A stretch of 17,315 nucleotides of DNA from CAZYVD01 sp964651045 (lineage in GTDB: Bacteria; Zhuqueibacterota; QNDG01; DSAB01): contig CAZYVD010000060.1 of assembly GCA_964651045.1 (NCBI GenBank), positions 1 through 17,315 on the forward strand, given 5' to 3'. Both the position numbers and the translations under genes were made by a program. The notes beneath the pieces are model-generated. The model saw only the letters and a program-made list of their open reading frames with translations. It searched no databases and had not been told where the DNA came from. Position 1 is the first letter of the stretch; every line of letters begins with the position of its first letter. Positions 6,922 through 14,260 of this stretch are shown here, piece after piece.

Positions 6922-8523
6922 CTATTTCACCATTTTGATTTTCATTAAAAAATAATTAAAACTATCGGCCAGGGCCTGCCAGCTTGCCTCTAAAATATTT
7001 TCTGAAACTCCAATAGTGCACCATCTGAAATCTGCATTTGAAGATTCGATCAGAACCCTTACACGAGCGCATGTGCCATTCTGTGTGTTTAGATCTCTGA
7101 CCTTATAATCTGAAAGATGCATATCTTTTATTTGAGGGAAGAATTTAATGAGAGCCTTGCGAAGTGCACGATCAAGTGCATTGACAGGGCCATTTCCCTC
7201 TGCAGCCGTGTGCTCTACTTCACCATCGACATTTACACGAATCGAGGCTTCTGATCTGGGCAGACCTGTTTCATCCTTTTCTACAAGAACGCGAAATCCT
7301 TCGAGAGTAAAGTAGTCTTTCCACTCTCCAACAGCCTTTCTGATAAGAAGTTCAAAAGAGCCCTCTGCAGCTTCAAATTGATACCCTTCGTTTTCCATGA
7401 ATTTCAGTTTCTTAAGTATTTCTTCCACCTTCTCTTTGTGTCTATCTAAATCGATTCCCAGTTCTCTGGCTTTAAAAATGACATTGCTTCGGCCTGAGAG
7501 GTCGGATACGAGTACTCTCTGGCGATTTCCGATCAAAGAGGGATTTATGTGTTCATAGGTTCTGTTGTCTCTCATCACTGCGCTTACATGAATACCACCT
7601 TTATGAGCAAAGGCACTCTTCCCAACAAATGGCATATTATCAGGATGCGGTACGTTTGCTATTTCACATACGAAGTGTGATAGTTCTGTAAGACGGGCAA
7701 TCTTTGACTCGTGCAAGCATGCATATCCTGATTTCAGTTGAAGATTTGGTATTACTGTACACAGATTTGCATTCCCACATCGTTCTCCCCATCCATTTAT
7801 TGTGCCCTGAACATGGCTGCATCCTTCTTCTACAGCCATGATAGTGTTTGCTACAGCAAGGCCTGAGTCGTTATGAGTATGAATGCCTATTGGGATATCC
7901 AATGTTGATTTTACTTTTCGTACTATTTCTCTTAACTCATCGGGCAACATCCCTCCATTTGTATCGCAGAGAACCACTACGTCGGCTCCTGCCTGCTGTG
8001 CAACCTGAAGTGTCTTCATCGCATACTTGGGATCATCTCTGTAACCATCGAAGAAGTGTTCTGCATCATAGATGATCTCTTTTCCATGTTTCTTTAAGAA
8101 TCTAACAGAATCCTCTATCATCGATAGGTTTTCCTTTAGTGTAATTCTCAGGGCATTTTGGACATGGAGAATCCAGGATTTTCCAAAAAGTGATATCACT
8201 GGTGTTTCGGCTTCGAGAAGGCAATTTAGATTAGAATCGTTATTGGGATTAAGCCCTGCCCTTCGCGTGCTCCCAAATGCTACTAATTTAGAATTTCTCA
8301 ATTGTACGTTTTTCATCTTCCTAAAGAATTGAAAGTCTTTTGGATTTGAACCAGGCCATCCACCCTCTATATAGTGAATTCCAAAGTCGTCGAGTCTTTT
8401 TGCAATACGAATCTTATCATCTGTAGAAAGAGAGATGTGTTCTCCCTGGGTTCCATCTCTTAGGGTTGTGTCGAAGATTTTTATTGTTCTCCTCAAACAC
8501 TTTTGTTTTTTTTCTGAAGCCAT
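6922..8523 (-). CDS. cimA: (R)-citramalate synthase
   Basis: It condenses pyruvate with acetyl-CoA to citramalate, the entry to threonine-independent isoleucine synthesis. The 533 aa comprise a catalytic TIM barrel (about 12-290), linker helices and a C-terminal LeuA-type regulatory domain (about 395-525). Family marks are FDTTLRDGTQGEHIS (Asp23), YIEGGWPGSNPKD (typical of the long bacterial CimA group), His215 and His217 in GIHTHNDSG, and Asn251 in WGERCGNANL. The start lies inside ilvC, with a 31-bp overlap in a different frame and GGGAG eight bases upstream, so ribosomes finishing ilvC pass over it. Its place between ilvC and leuA-leuCDB, which complete its pathway, supports the call. No threonine deaminase gene is in the operon. 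Confidence 0.93.
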   Translation of the reverse strand: MASEKKQKCLRRTIKIFDTTLRDGTQGEHISLSTDDKIRIAKRLDDFGIHYIEGGWPGSNPKDFQFFRKMKNVQLRNSKLVAFGSTRRAGLNPNNDSNLNCLLEAETPVISLFGKSWILHVQNALRITLKENLSMIEDSVRFLKKHGKEIIYDAEHFFDGYRDDPKYAMKTLQVAQQAGADVVVLCDTNGGMLPDELREIVRKVKSTLDIPIGIHTHNDSGLAVANTIMAVEEGCSHVQGTINGWGERCGNANLCTVIPNLQLKSGYACLHESKIARLTELSHFVCEIANVPHPDNMPFVGKSAFAHKGGIHVSAVMRDNRTYEHINPSLIGNRQRVLVSDLSGRSNVIFKARELGIDLDRHKEKVEEILKKLKFMENEGYQFEAAEGSFELLIRKAVGEWKDYFTLEGFRVLVEKDETGLPRSEASIRVNVDGEVEHTAAEGNGPVNALDRALRKALIKFFPQIKDMHLSDYKVRDLNTQNGTCARVRVLIESSNADFRWCTIGVSENILEASWQALADSFNYFLMKIKMVK

Positions 8524-9497
8524 GTCATTTTCTCCCTTAAATTTCTGCCAATCTGTTCGATTTGTAGTGAGCCGAGCTGCTGCTGCAGTGCATGCATGAC
8601 TGGCCTCTGAGATCGATTTTCAAGAATCCACTCTTTTGCAAAAGAGCCGTCTTGAATCTCCCTCAAGACCGATTTCATGGTTTTTCTGACTTCCTCTGTT
8701 ATGATTCGTGGCCCTTTTGTTAAACCACCATATTCGGCAGTATCACTGACTGAATAATACATTCCCTGGATTCCATCTTCATATATCAGATCTACTATGA
8801 GTTTGAGTTCGTGGAGACATTCAAAATAGGCAATCTCAGGTTGATATCCTGCTTCCACAAGAGTATCAAATCCTGCTTTTATAAGTTCTGTAATGCCGCC
8901 ACAAAGTACTGCCTGCTCTCCGAATAGATCTGTTTCGGTCTCTTCTTTGAAAGTCGTCTCTATTATCCCTGCTCTTCCTGCTCCTATTCCACATGCATGG
9001 GCAAGGGCGAGTTTCTTTGCACTGCCTGTTGCATCCTTAAAAACTGCGATGAGAGAGGGTACGCCTTCACCTTCAAGATACATCCGTCTCACGAGATGCC
9101 CAGGCCCTTTGGGTGCAACCATGTATACATCGATACCGTGCGGAGGAATGATCTGTCTGAAGTGGATATTAAAACCGTGTGAGAAAACGAGTGCCTTGCC
9201 TGGTGTGAGATGGGGGAGTATGGCCTCTTCATAGAGTTTTTTCTGGATGTCATCCTGTACAAGGAGTTGAATTATTTCTCCCAGTTTGGCAGCTTTTGAA
9301 GCACTGCATGGAGTAAATCCGTGTTCTACAGCAAGGTTCCAGTTTGGTGAGTTCTCAGTTTCCGATACGATCACATCAAATCCGCTGTCGCGCAGATTTT
9401 GTGCCTGAGCGTGTCCCTGGCTGCCATATCCTATGATTGCTATTCTCTTTTCTTTGAGAAGATCTGGTTCTGAGTCTGAATCATAATAGATTTTCAT
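8493..9497 (-). CDS. ilvC: Ketol-acid reductoisomerase, class I
   Basis: It converts 2-acetolactate and 2-aceto-2-hydroxybutyrate to the dihydroxy acids by Mg-dependent isomerisation and reduction. Its 334 aa match the short class I form with one knotted domain. The Rossmann motif GYGSQGHA is at 23-30, His107 is in FSHGFN, and the Mg ligands Asp190 and Glu194 are in TDLFGEQAVLCGG. The loop after the second strand, which chooses the cofactor, reads SETENSPNW (45-53). It has two glutamates and no Arg or Lys where NADPH enzymes usually have basic residues and serines, so NADH use is plausible (see findings). AAGGGA lies about nine bases before the ATG. The gap to ilvN is 47 bp. Confidence 0.95.
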   Translation of the reverse strand: MKIYYDSDSEPDLLKEKRIAIIGYGSQGHAQAQNLRDSGFDVIVSETENSPNWNLAVEHGFTPCSASKAAKLGEIIQLLVQDDIQKKLYEEAILPHLTPGKALVFSHGFNIHFRQIIPPHGIDVYMVAPKGPGHLVRRMYLEGEGVPSLIAVFKDATGSAKKLALAHACGIGAGRAGIIETTFKEETETDLFGEQAVLCGGITELIKAGFDTLVEAGYQPEIAYFECLHELKLIVDLIYEDGIQGMYYSVSDTAEYGGLTKGPRIITEEVRKTMKSVLREIQDGSFAKEWILENRSQRPVMHALQQQLGSLQIEQIGRNLREKMTWLQKKNKSV

Positions 9498-9544
9498 GGT
9501 TATTTTCCCTTATTTTAATTGTTTTTTCAGATGCTGAATTCAAT

Positions 9545-10033
9545 CTATTTTTTTGTAGGAAATTCACGCTTAAGTGCTACGCTTCCTGTTCGAGCTACTT
9601 CTATAAGACCAAATGGATGCACCATTCTCAGTGCAGCATCGATCTTATCTTCCTTTCCTGTTATTTCGATTGTTAGTGACCTGGGACTAATATCAACGAT
9701 CTTTCCCTGAAAAATGGTTGCAAGATGCATTATCTCGGATCTGGTAGAGTGTGTAGCGCTGACCTTGATAAGAGCAAGTTCTCTTTCAATAAATGGTTCA
9801 TGTGTTAGATCAACGACTCTGGTAACATCTACCAGTTTATGAAGTTGTTTGGTTATCTGTTCGATTGTTTCATCATCACCGCGAGTTGTGATTGTCATGC
9901 GCGTCAGGCCTGGCTGCTCGCCTCTGCCGAAGCTGATGCTTTCTATCTCGAATCCACGTCCGCTGAAAAGCCCTGTAATGCGTGGTATGGCATTGTATCT
10001 GTTCTGGAATGAAACGGATAATGTATGCTTCAT
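9545..10033 (-). CDS. ilvN: Acetolactate synthase regulatory (small) subunit
   Basis: This is the small subunit that activates acetolactate synthase and carries feedback inhibition by valine. It has 162 aa, the common bacterial length. An N-terminal ACT domain spans about residues 1-78 and includes the effector-loop region NRYNAIPRITGLFSGRGF. It is followed by the ALS small-subunit C-terminal domain (about 85-160), with the typical ERELALIKV opening and a late ALRMVHPFGLIEVARTG. AGGAG lies seven bases upstream of the ATG. It sits 47 bp after ilvB, its partner. Some systems call this gene ilvH; the length alone does not separate the names. Confidence 0.93.
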   Translation of the reverse strand: MKHTLSVSFQNRYNAIPRITGLFSGRGFEIESISFGRGEQPGLTRMTITTRGDDETIEQITKQLHKLVDVTRVVDLTHEPFIERELALIKVSATHSTRSEIMHLATIFQGKIVDISPRSLTIEITGKEDKIDAALRMVHPFGLIEVARTGSVALKREFPTKK

Positions 10034-10080
10034 CTCTGACTCCTGATTTGTTAATTAGTCCAGTCAATAAAAACTTGGAT

Positions 10081-11811
10081 TTATCTCCGGTTTTTCTCAA
10101 TCATCTCGTTAAGCGGTGCACCAGCAGGAACCATTGGAAATACGTTCTCTTCAGGATGAATTATAAAATCCATAACTACAGGATGATCGTTTACATCAAG
10201 ACTCTGCCGGAGCGCTTTTTCTACCTCTTCTGGATCTTTTATTCTCATTCCAATTGCGCCATAACTTTCTGCAAGTTTTATAAAATCAGGACTTCCTTCT
10301 TTTATGCATGTGTGAGAGTATCGTTTCCCATAGAAGAGATCCTGCCACTGCCGAACCATGCCGAGATAGCCGTTGTTTAATATTATGATCTTAACCGGAA
10401 TTTTATAGTAAACAGCTGTTGCCAGTTCCTGAATATTCATCTGGAATCCACCATCACCAGTAATGCATACAACCGTTCTGTCAGGCCTGCCTACAGCAGC
10501 GCCTATAGAAGCAGGCAGGCCGTATCCCATTGTACCGAGTCCTCCAGAAGAAAGAATGGAACGGGGATTTTTGAATGAATAGTACTGAGCTGCCCACATC
10601 TGATTCTGACCAACATCTGTAACGATGATTGCTTCTCTGTTTGTGATTTCTGATAATTTTTTAATGATATACTGCGGCATTATATATTCGGTAGAATCGG
10701 GCACAACAAGCGGATGCTCTTTTTTCCAATTTCTGATTTTCTGGAGCCATTTTTCATTATCGACACTTTTGATTAGTTTTTTTAATTCTGGCAGAATGTG
10801 TGCTGCATCTCCTACTATTGGTATGTCGACCTTGATATTTTTTGATATAGATGATGGATCGATGTCTATATGAATTTTTTTAGATCTAACAGAGAAATCT
10901 TCTATTTTCCCTGTAACTCGATCATCAAAACGTGCACCAACTGCAATTAGAAGATCGCATTGAGAGATTGCCATGTTAGCACACCATGTTCCGTGCATTC
11001 CAACCATGCCGAGCGAAAGGTCGTGATCTTCTGGAAAGCTTCCTATTCCCATGAGCGTGGTAGTAACAGGAATCCTTGCAGCAATGGCAAGACTGCGGAG
11101 TGAATCTGCAGCATTGCCAATGTTGACACCTCCTCCGGCATAGATAAGAGGCCGTTTCGATTTGTTAATCAGATCTGCTGCCTTTTCGATCTGCTGCTGA
11201 TGGCCTTCATATACTGGATTGTATCCCGAAATTCTAACAGGCCGGCGTCTTCTAAATATTGTTTTTGCTCTAAGGATGTCCCTAGGCAGATCTATCAAAA
11301 CAGGCCCAGGCCTACCAGTTGCTGCCAAATAGAATGCCTCTTGTATGGTTTGCTGGAGAAGATCTACATCTCGCACAAGATAGCTGTGTTTTGTTATCGG
11401 CCTTGTTATGCCTATGATATCCGCTTCCTGAAATGCATCGTTACCAATCATCACGGTTGGTACCTGTCCTGTAAATACAACGAGTGGAATGGAGTCTGTA
11501 TATGCTGTTGCAATTCCAGTAACCGTGTTTGTCGCTCCCGGTCCGGAAGTGACAAGAACGACTCCAGGTTTGCCAGTGGCACGTGCATATCCGTCAGCAG
11601 CATGAGTTGCTCCCTGTTCATGGCGTACCAATATGTGACGTATCTTGGGCATGTGATATATTACATCATATATGTCGAGCAAAACACCTCCAGGATAACC
11701 AAATATGATATCTACACCTTCCTGGATGAGTGCATTCACAACAATCTCGCTGCCGGTCATAATGCGATCTAAATGGTTATTTTTTGTTGAGGTAATTTTC
11801 CTTTCTTTCAT
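10081..11811 (-). CDS. ilvB: Acetolactate synthase catalytic (large) subunit
   Basis: This is the thiamine-diphosphate enzyme that makes 2-acetolactate from two pyruvates, or acetohydroxybutyrate from pyruvate and 2-oxobutyrate. Its 576 aa cover the three domains of the family. Catalytic Glu65 is in RHEQGATHAADGYARATGK. The central FAD-binding domain spans about 205-345. The C-terminal ThDP motif starts with GDGGFQMN at 452 and runs to NNGYLGMVRQWQ near 478-489. The start at 11811 gives a basic 17-residue extension before MTGSEIVVNAL but has AAGGAG eight bases upstream; the internal ATG at 11760 has none. It is 25 bp after ilvD and precedes ilvN. Confidence 0.95.
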   Translation of the reverse strand: MKERKITSTKNNHLDRIMTGSEIVVNALIQEGVDIIFGYPGGVLLDIYDVIYHMPKIRHILVRHEQGATHAADGYARATGKPGVVLVTSGPGATNTVTGIATAYTDSIPLVVFTGQVPTVMIGNDAFQEADIIGITRPITKHSYLVRDVDLLQQTIQEAFYLAATGRPGPVLIDLPRDILRAKTIFRRRRPVRISGYNPVYEGHQQQIEKAADLINKSKRPLIYAGGGVNIGNAADSLRSLAIAARIPVTTTLMGIGSFPEDHDLSLGMVGMHGTWCANMAISQCDLLIAVGARFDDRVTGKIEDFSVRSKKIHIDIDPSSISKNIKVDIPIVGDAAHILPELKKLIKSVDNEKWLQKIRNWKKEHPLVVPDSTEYIMPQYIIKKLSEITNREAIIVTDVGQNQMWAAQYYSFKNPRSILSSGGLGTMGYGLPASIGAAVGRPDRTVVCITGDGGFQMNIQELATAVYYKIPVKIIILNNGYLGMVRQWQDLFYGKRYSHTCIKEGSPDFIKLAESYGAIGMRIKDPEEVEKALRQSLDVNDHPVVMDFIIHPEENVFPMVPAGAPLNEMIEKNRR

Positions 11812-11836
11812 CTCTTTTACTCCTTATAGGATTATC

Positions 11837-13516
11837 TTATTTTTTATGTGTTGATCTCATGATTGCTCCCTTGCTTGCAGAATCAACAAGATTGCTATAA
11901 CGACCGAGCCATCCATGAGTAGGAGTTTTTTTATGAGGTTTCCATACTGCACGCCTGTTTTGGAGTTCATAATCGGAAATGTCTACTTCGAGCCTCCTTT
12001 CAGGAATATTGATTATGATTCTATCACCATCTCTCAGAAGAGCAATCGGGCCGCCAACTGCTGCTTCTGGTGATACATGACCAATGCATGCTCCACGTGT
12101 TCCTCCTGAGAAACGGCCGTCTGTTATCAGTGCAACAGATTCGCCAAGGTTCATACCGATGAGGTTAGCAGTTGGCGCAAGCATCTCCTGCATTCCTGGT
12201 CCGCCCTTAGGGCCTTCATATCTTATTACTACAACATCTCCAGGTCTTATTTTTCCTCCGATGATTGCTCGTGATGCATCTTCCTGAGAATTAAAGATTA
12301 CTGCAGGACCTTCATGAACCATCATTTTAGGATTTATTGCACCAGTCTTTACAACAGCACCCTGAGGTGCAAGGTTACCAAAAAGAACCATGAGGCCACC
12401 TGTTTTGCTGTAGGGTCTTTCGAAAGACCGAATAACATTGTAATCTACTATTCTTGCATTCTGGATATTATCTCCAAGTGTTTTCAGTGTAACAGTAGTA
12501 CAATCTTTATTTATGAGTCCCTCTTTTTTGGTCAATTCTTTGAGAATTGCCGGTACTCCTCCTGCCTGATCAAGATCTTCCATGCAAAATTGAGAAGCAG
12601 GGGAGATGCTGCAGAGATAGGGTGTTTTATCTGCGATTTTATTTATTCGTTCGAGTGGATATTCAATGCCTGCCTCATGTGCAATGGCGAGATTGTGTAG
12701 AACAGTATTTGTCGAACCTCCCATTGCAACATCAAGCGAAAATGCGTTGTCCAGGGCTTTAATTGTTACAATGTCGCGTGGCCTGACATCCCTGTCAACC
12801 AGCGAGATGATTTGTCTTGCGGCCTGGCGGAGGAGAAGTTCTCTTTTTCTTGAAAGTGCAAGAGCAGTACCATTCCCAGGCAGGGCAAGTCCAAGTGCTT
12901 CAAGAATGCAGTTCATAGAATTTGCTGTAAAGAGACCTGCACATGAACCGCATCCTGGACATGCATTATCTTCGAGCTCTTTAAGCTCAGACTCATCTAT
13001 AAAATGTGATTTTAATTGTCCAACACCCTCGAATACAGAGATAAGATTTATCTTTTTCCTGTCGTGTGTCTCTCCTGCCCTCATCGGACCTCCACTTACA
13101 AAGATGGCTGGGATGTTTACTCGAAGTGCACCCATGATCATCCCTGGTACAATCTTATCACAATTTGGAATACAGACGAGTCCATCGAACGCATGAGCCA
13201 TGACCATCGACTCCACTGAATCTGCAATCAGCTCGCGGCTTGGCAGAGAGTATTTCATCCCCGTATGACCCATGGCGATTCCGTCACATATTCCTATTGT
13301 ATTCCATTCAAATGGAATACCTCCTGCCTTGAAGATTTCTTCTTTTATGATTCTGCCATATTCCTGCAGATGGTTATGGCCTGGAATTATATCGTTATAG
13401 GAATTGCACACTCCGATGAATGGTTTATCGAAGTCAGAATCTTTTAGACCACAGGCCTTAAGAAGGCTTCTCTGGGGTGCCTTCTCTATTCCCTTTTTGA
13501 CCAGGTTGCTTCTCAT
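11837..13516 (-). CDS. ilvD: Dihydroxy-acid dehydratase
   Basis: It dehydrates 2,3-dihydroxyisovalerate and 2,3-dihydroxy-3-methylvalerate to the 2-oxoacids. At 559 aa it is of normal length. Cys37 (VCNSYND), Cys119 (IPNCDK) and Cys192 (GSCAG) match the three ligands of the [2Fe-2S] type, and the CPGCGSCAGLFTANSMNC block is intact. Near the C-terminus TDGRFSGGTRG forms the conserved active-site loop. It is the first enzyme gene of the operon. GAGG lies five bases before the ATG, within TTTGAGGTTCAAA, which can fold on itself or pair with upstream RNA. The long leader before it (from about 13838) points to leader-controlled expression. Confidence 0.96.
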   Translation of the reverse strand: MRSNLVKKGIEKAPQRSLLKACGLKDSDFDKPFIGVCNSYNDIIPGHNHLQEYGRIIKEEIFKAGGIPFEWNTIGICDGIAMGHTGMKYSLPSRELIADSVESMVMAHAFDGLVCIPNCDKIVPGMIMGALRVNIPAIFVSGGPMRAGETHDRKKINLISVFEGVGQLKSHFIDESELKELEDNACPGCGSCAGLFTANSMNCILEALGLALPGNGTALALSRKRELLLRQAARQIISLVDRDVRPRDIVTIKALDNAFSLDVAMGGSTNTVLHNLAIAHEAGIEYPLERINKIADKTPYLCSISPASQFCMEDLDQAGGVPAILKELTKKEGLINKDCTTVTLKTLGDNIQNARIVDYNVIRSFERPYSKTGGLMVLFGNLAPQGAVVKTGAINPKMMVHEGPAVIFNSQEDASRAIIGGKIRPGDVVVIRYEGPKGGPGMQEMLAPTANLIGMNLGESVALITDGRFSGGTRGACIGHVSPEAAVGGPIALLRDGDRIIINIPERRLEVDISDYELQNRRAVWKPHKKTPTHGWLGRYSNLVDSASKGAIMRSTHKK

Positions 13517-13670
13517 TTGAACCTCAAATTTTTGGTACCTGGTTCAGAGGTCAAACCTACGGGAAAAGAGAAAATTTAAATCGGGATTGTTAAGATGAGT
13601 TATGTGGTTGTAGGAATGATCTCTGAACCTGTTTTATTAGCCTATTATTAGCTCAGAGATAATTCCTACA
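13516..13670 (-). promoter_or_regulatory. Predicted attenuator: alternative RNA pairings controlling the ilvD RBS
   Basis: On the minus transcript four segments occur in order. A (13670-13653), TGTAGGAATTATCTCTGA, pairs with B (13626-13609) over 18 bp with one mismatch. The 5' part of B, GGTTCAGAG (13629-13621), pairs perfectly with CTCTGAACC in C (13549-13541). C also contains TTTGACCTC (13555-13547), which pairs with GAGGTTCAAA in D (13525-13516) with one bulge; D is the ilvD Shine-Dalgarno sequence plus the first base of its ATG. A:B would leave C free to mask the RBS; B:C would free it. A lies in the leader ORF and B starts eight bases after its first stop. No U-run follows any stem, so control of translation fits better than termination. 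The pairings are read from the sequence; the mechanism is inferred. Confidence 0.55.
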
Positions 13671-13807
13671 GTAATTAGTAGGCGTATTATTATAATTATA
13701 GAAATAATAATTAATAATATATTGAGAATAGAATATCCATCCACATGGTGATGCTTTAATTTATCATCATGAGAAATGCTTGAATATGTGGACGGTATAA
13801 AGTTCAT
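13637..13807 (-). CDS. Predicted ilv leader peptide, 56 aa, rich in Ile and Leu codons
   Basis: An ATG at 13807, about 31 nt after the predicted transcription start, opens a 56-codon ORF ending in a double stop (TAATAA, 13639-13634). The N-terminal half is unremarkable and polar with three histidines. Residues 27-55 contain 15 Ile, 6 Leu and 1 Val in 29 positions, including the runs LLIIISIIIIIRLLI and GIISELII. Many Ile codons are ATA. This is the composition expected of a branched-chain attenuator peptide such as IlvL, and it sits directly before ilvD. The best upstream purine run, AAGG, is about 19 nt from the ATG, a poor Shine-Dalgarno, so a shorter product from an internal start (for example GTG at 13744) is possible. 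AT-rich low-complexity DNA can imitate such an ORF. Confidence 0.55.
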   Translation of the reverse strand: MNFIPSTYSSISHDDKLKHHHVDGYSILNILLIIISIIIIIRLLITVGIISELIIG

Positions 13808-13844
13808 AGGATTTTATAATTTTCTACCTTAAAATATAGAATAA

Positions 13845-13873
13845 AATATAATAAAATTAATTCTACTTGTCAA
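13845..13873 (-). promoter_or_regulatory. Predicted sigma70-type promoter of the ilv-leu operon
   Basis: On the minus strand a perfect TTGACA (13873-13868) is followed after 17 nt by TATATT (13850-13845), one base off consensus. Initiation is expected near 13838, giving a leader of about 320 nt before ilvD. No other comparable promoter was found between ilvD and the divergent gene on this strand. Confidence 0.7.
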
Positions 13874-13988
13874 GTGAAATATCAAATGGAATTGGAATCG
13901 ATTTATATTTATTTTTATATTTCTATCATATCGAGGTTTAATCGATCGCGGTTTGAGAATAGTTGAGGTCGAGCCTTTTGTTCTTAAA

Positions 13989-14012
13989 AAATAATCTGTT
14001 GCCAGATTATTT
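13989..14012. repeat. Perfect 10-bp hairpin in the divergent intergenic region
   Basis: AAATAATCTG and CAGATTATTT flank a TTGC loop. On the minus strand the second arm runs into a T-stretch (complement of the A-run 13986-13991), so it could act as a weak intrinsic terminator shielding the ilv promoter from transcription entering from the right. A protein operator is another possibility. Confidence 0.5.
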
Positions 14013-14169
14013 AGAGAGTATTAGGGTAGATAGTTGTTTACTACGTATTATTTATATAAATTAAAAATAATTGTAAAAAATTTTTAATAAGAATATCTTT
14101 GAGTCTAAAAATTGAAGAAAGTCTATATATGGTGAAATGGAATAATAAATTGCAAATGTATTATTTAAT

Positions 14170-14198
14170 TTGCATTTTTTATTAAAAATAAATATAAT
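14170..14198 (+). promoter_or_regulatory. Predicted sigma70-type promoter of the GWxTD-TonB unit
   Basis: TTGCAT (14170-14175), 17 nt and a perfect TATAAT (14193-14198) precede the gene at 14261. Initiation near 14205 would give a 5' leader of about 55 nt. The sequence around is extremely AT-rich, which raises the chance of accidental matches, but spacing and both boxes are good. Confidence 0.6.
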
Positions 14199-14260
14199 TT
14201 ATGTAGTTCAAAATATATTGAATCAAAATTTTTATCTGATTAAAATGAGAGAGGATTAGA

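Noticed and set aside
12666..13196. 176-codon ORF antisense to ilvD, and similar long antisense ORFs in leuC, ilvC and ilvB
   Set aside because: All lie opposite strongly conserved enzyme genes and have no ribosome binding site or family resemblance; they arise from codon composition.
13558..13600. Possible transcription terminator in the ilv leader
   Set aside because: I looked for a stem followed by a U-run between the A:B hairpin and ilvD and found only unpaired pyrimidine-rich sequence, so transcriptional attenuation is not supported.
13709..13740. Alternative very short leader ORF starting MDILFSIYY in another frame
   Set aside because: It ends before the Ile/Leu run and has no ribosome binding site; the 56-codon frame explains the codon bias better.
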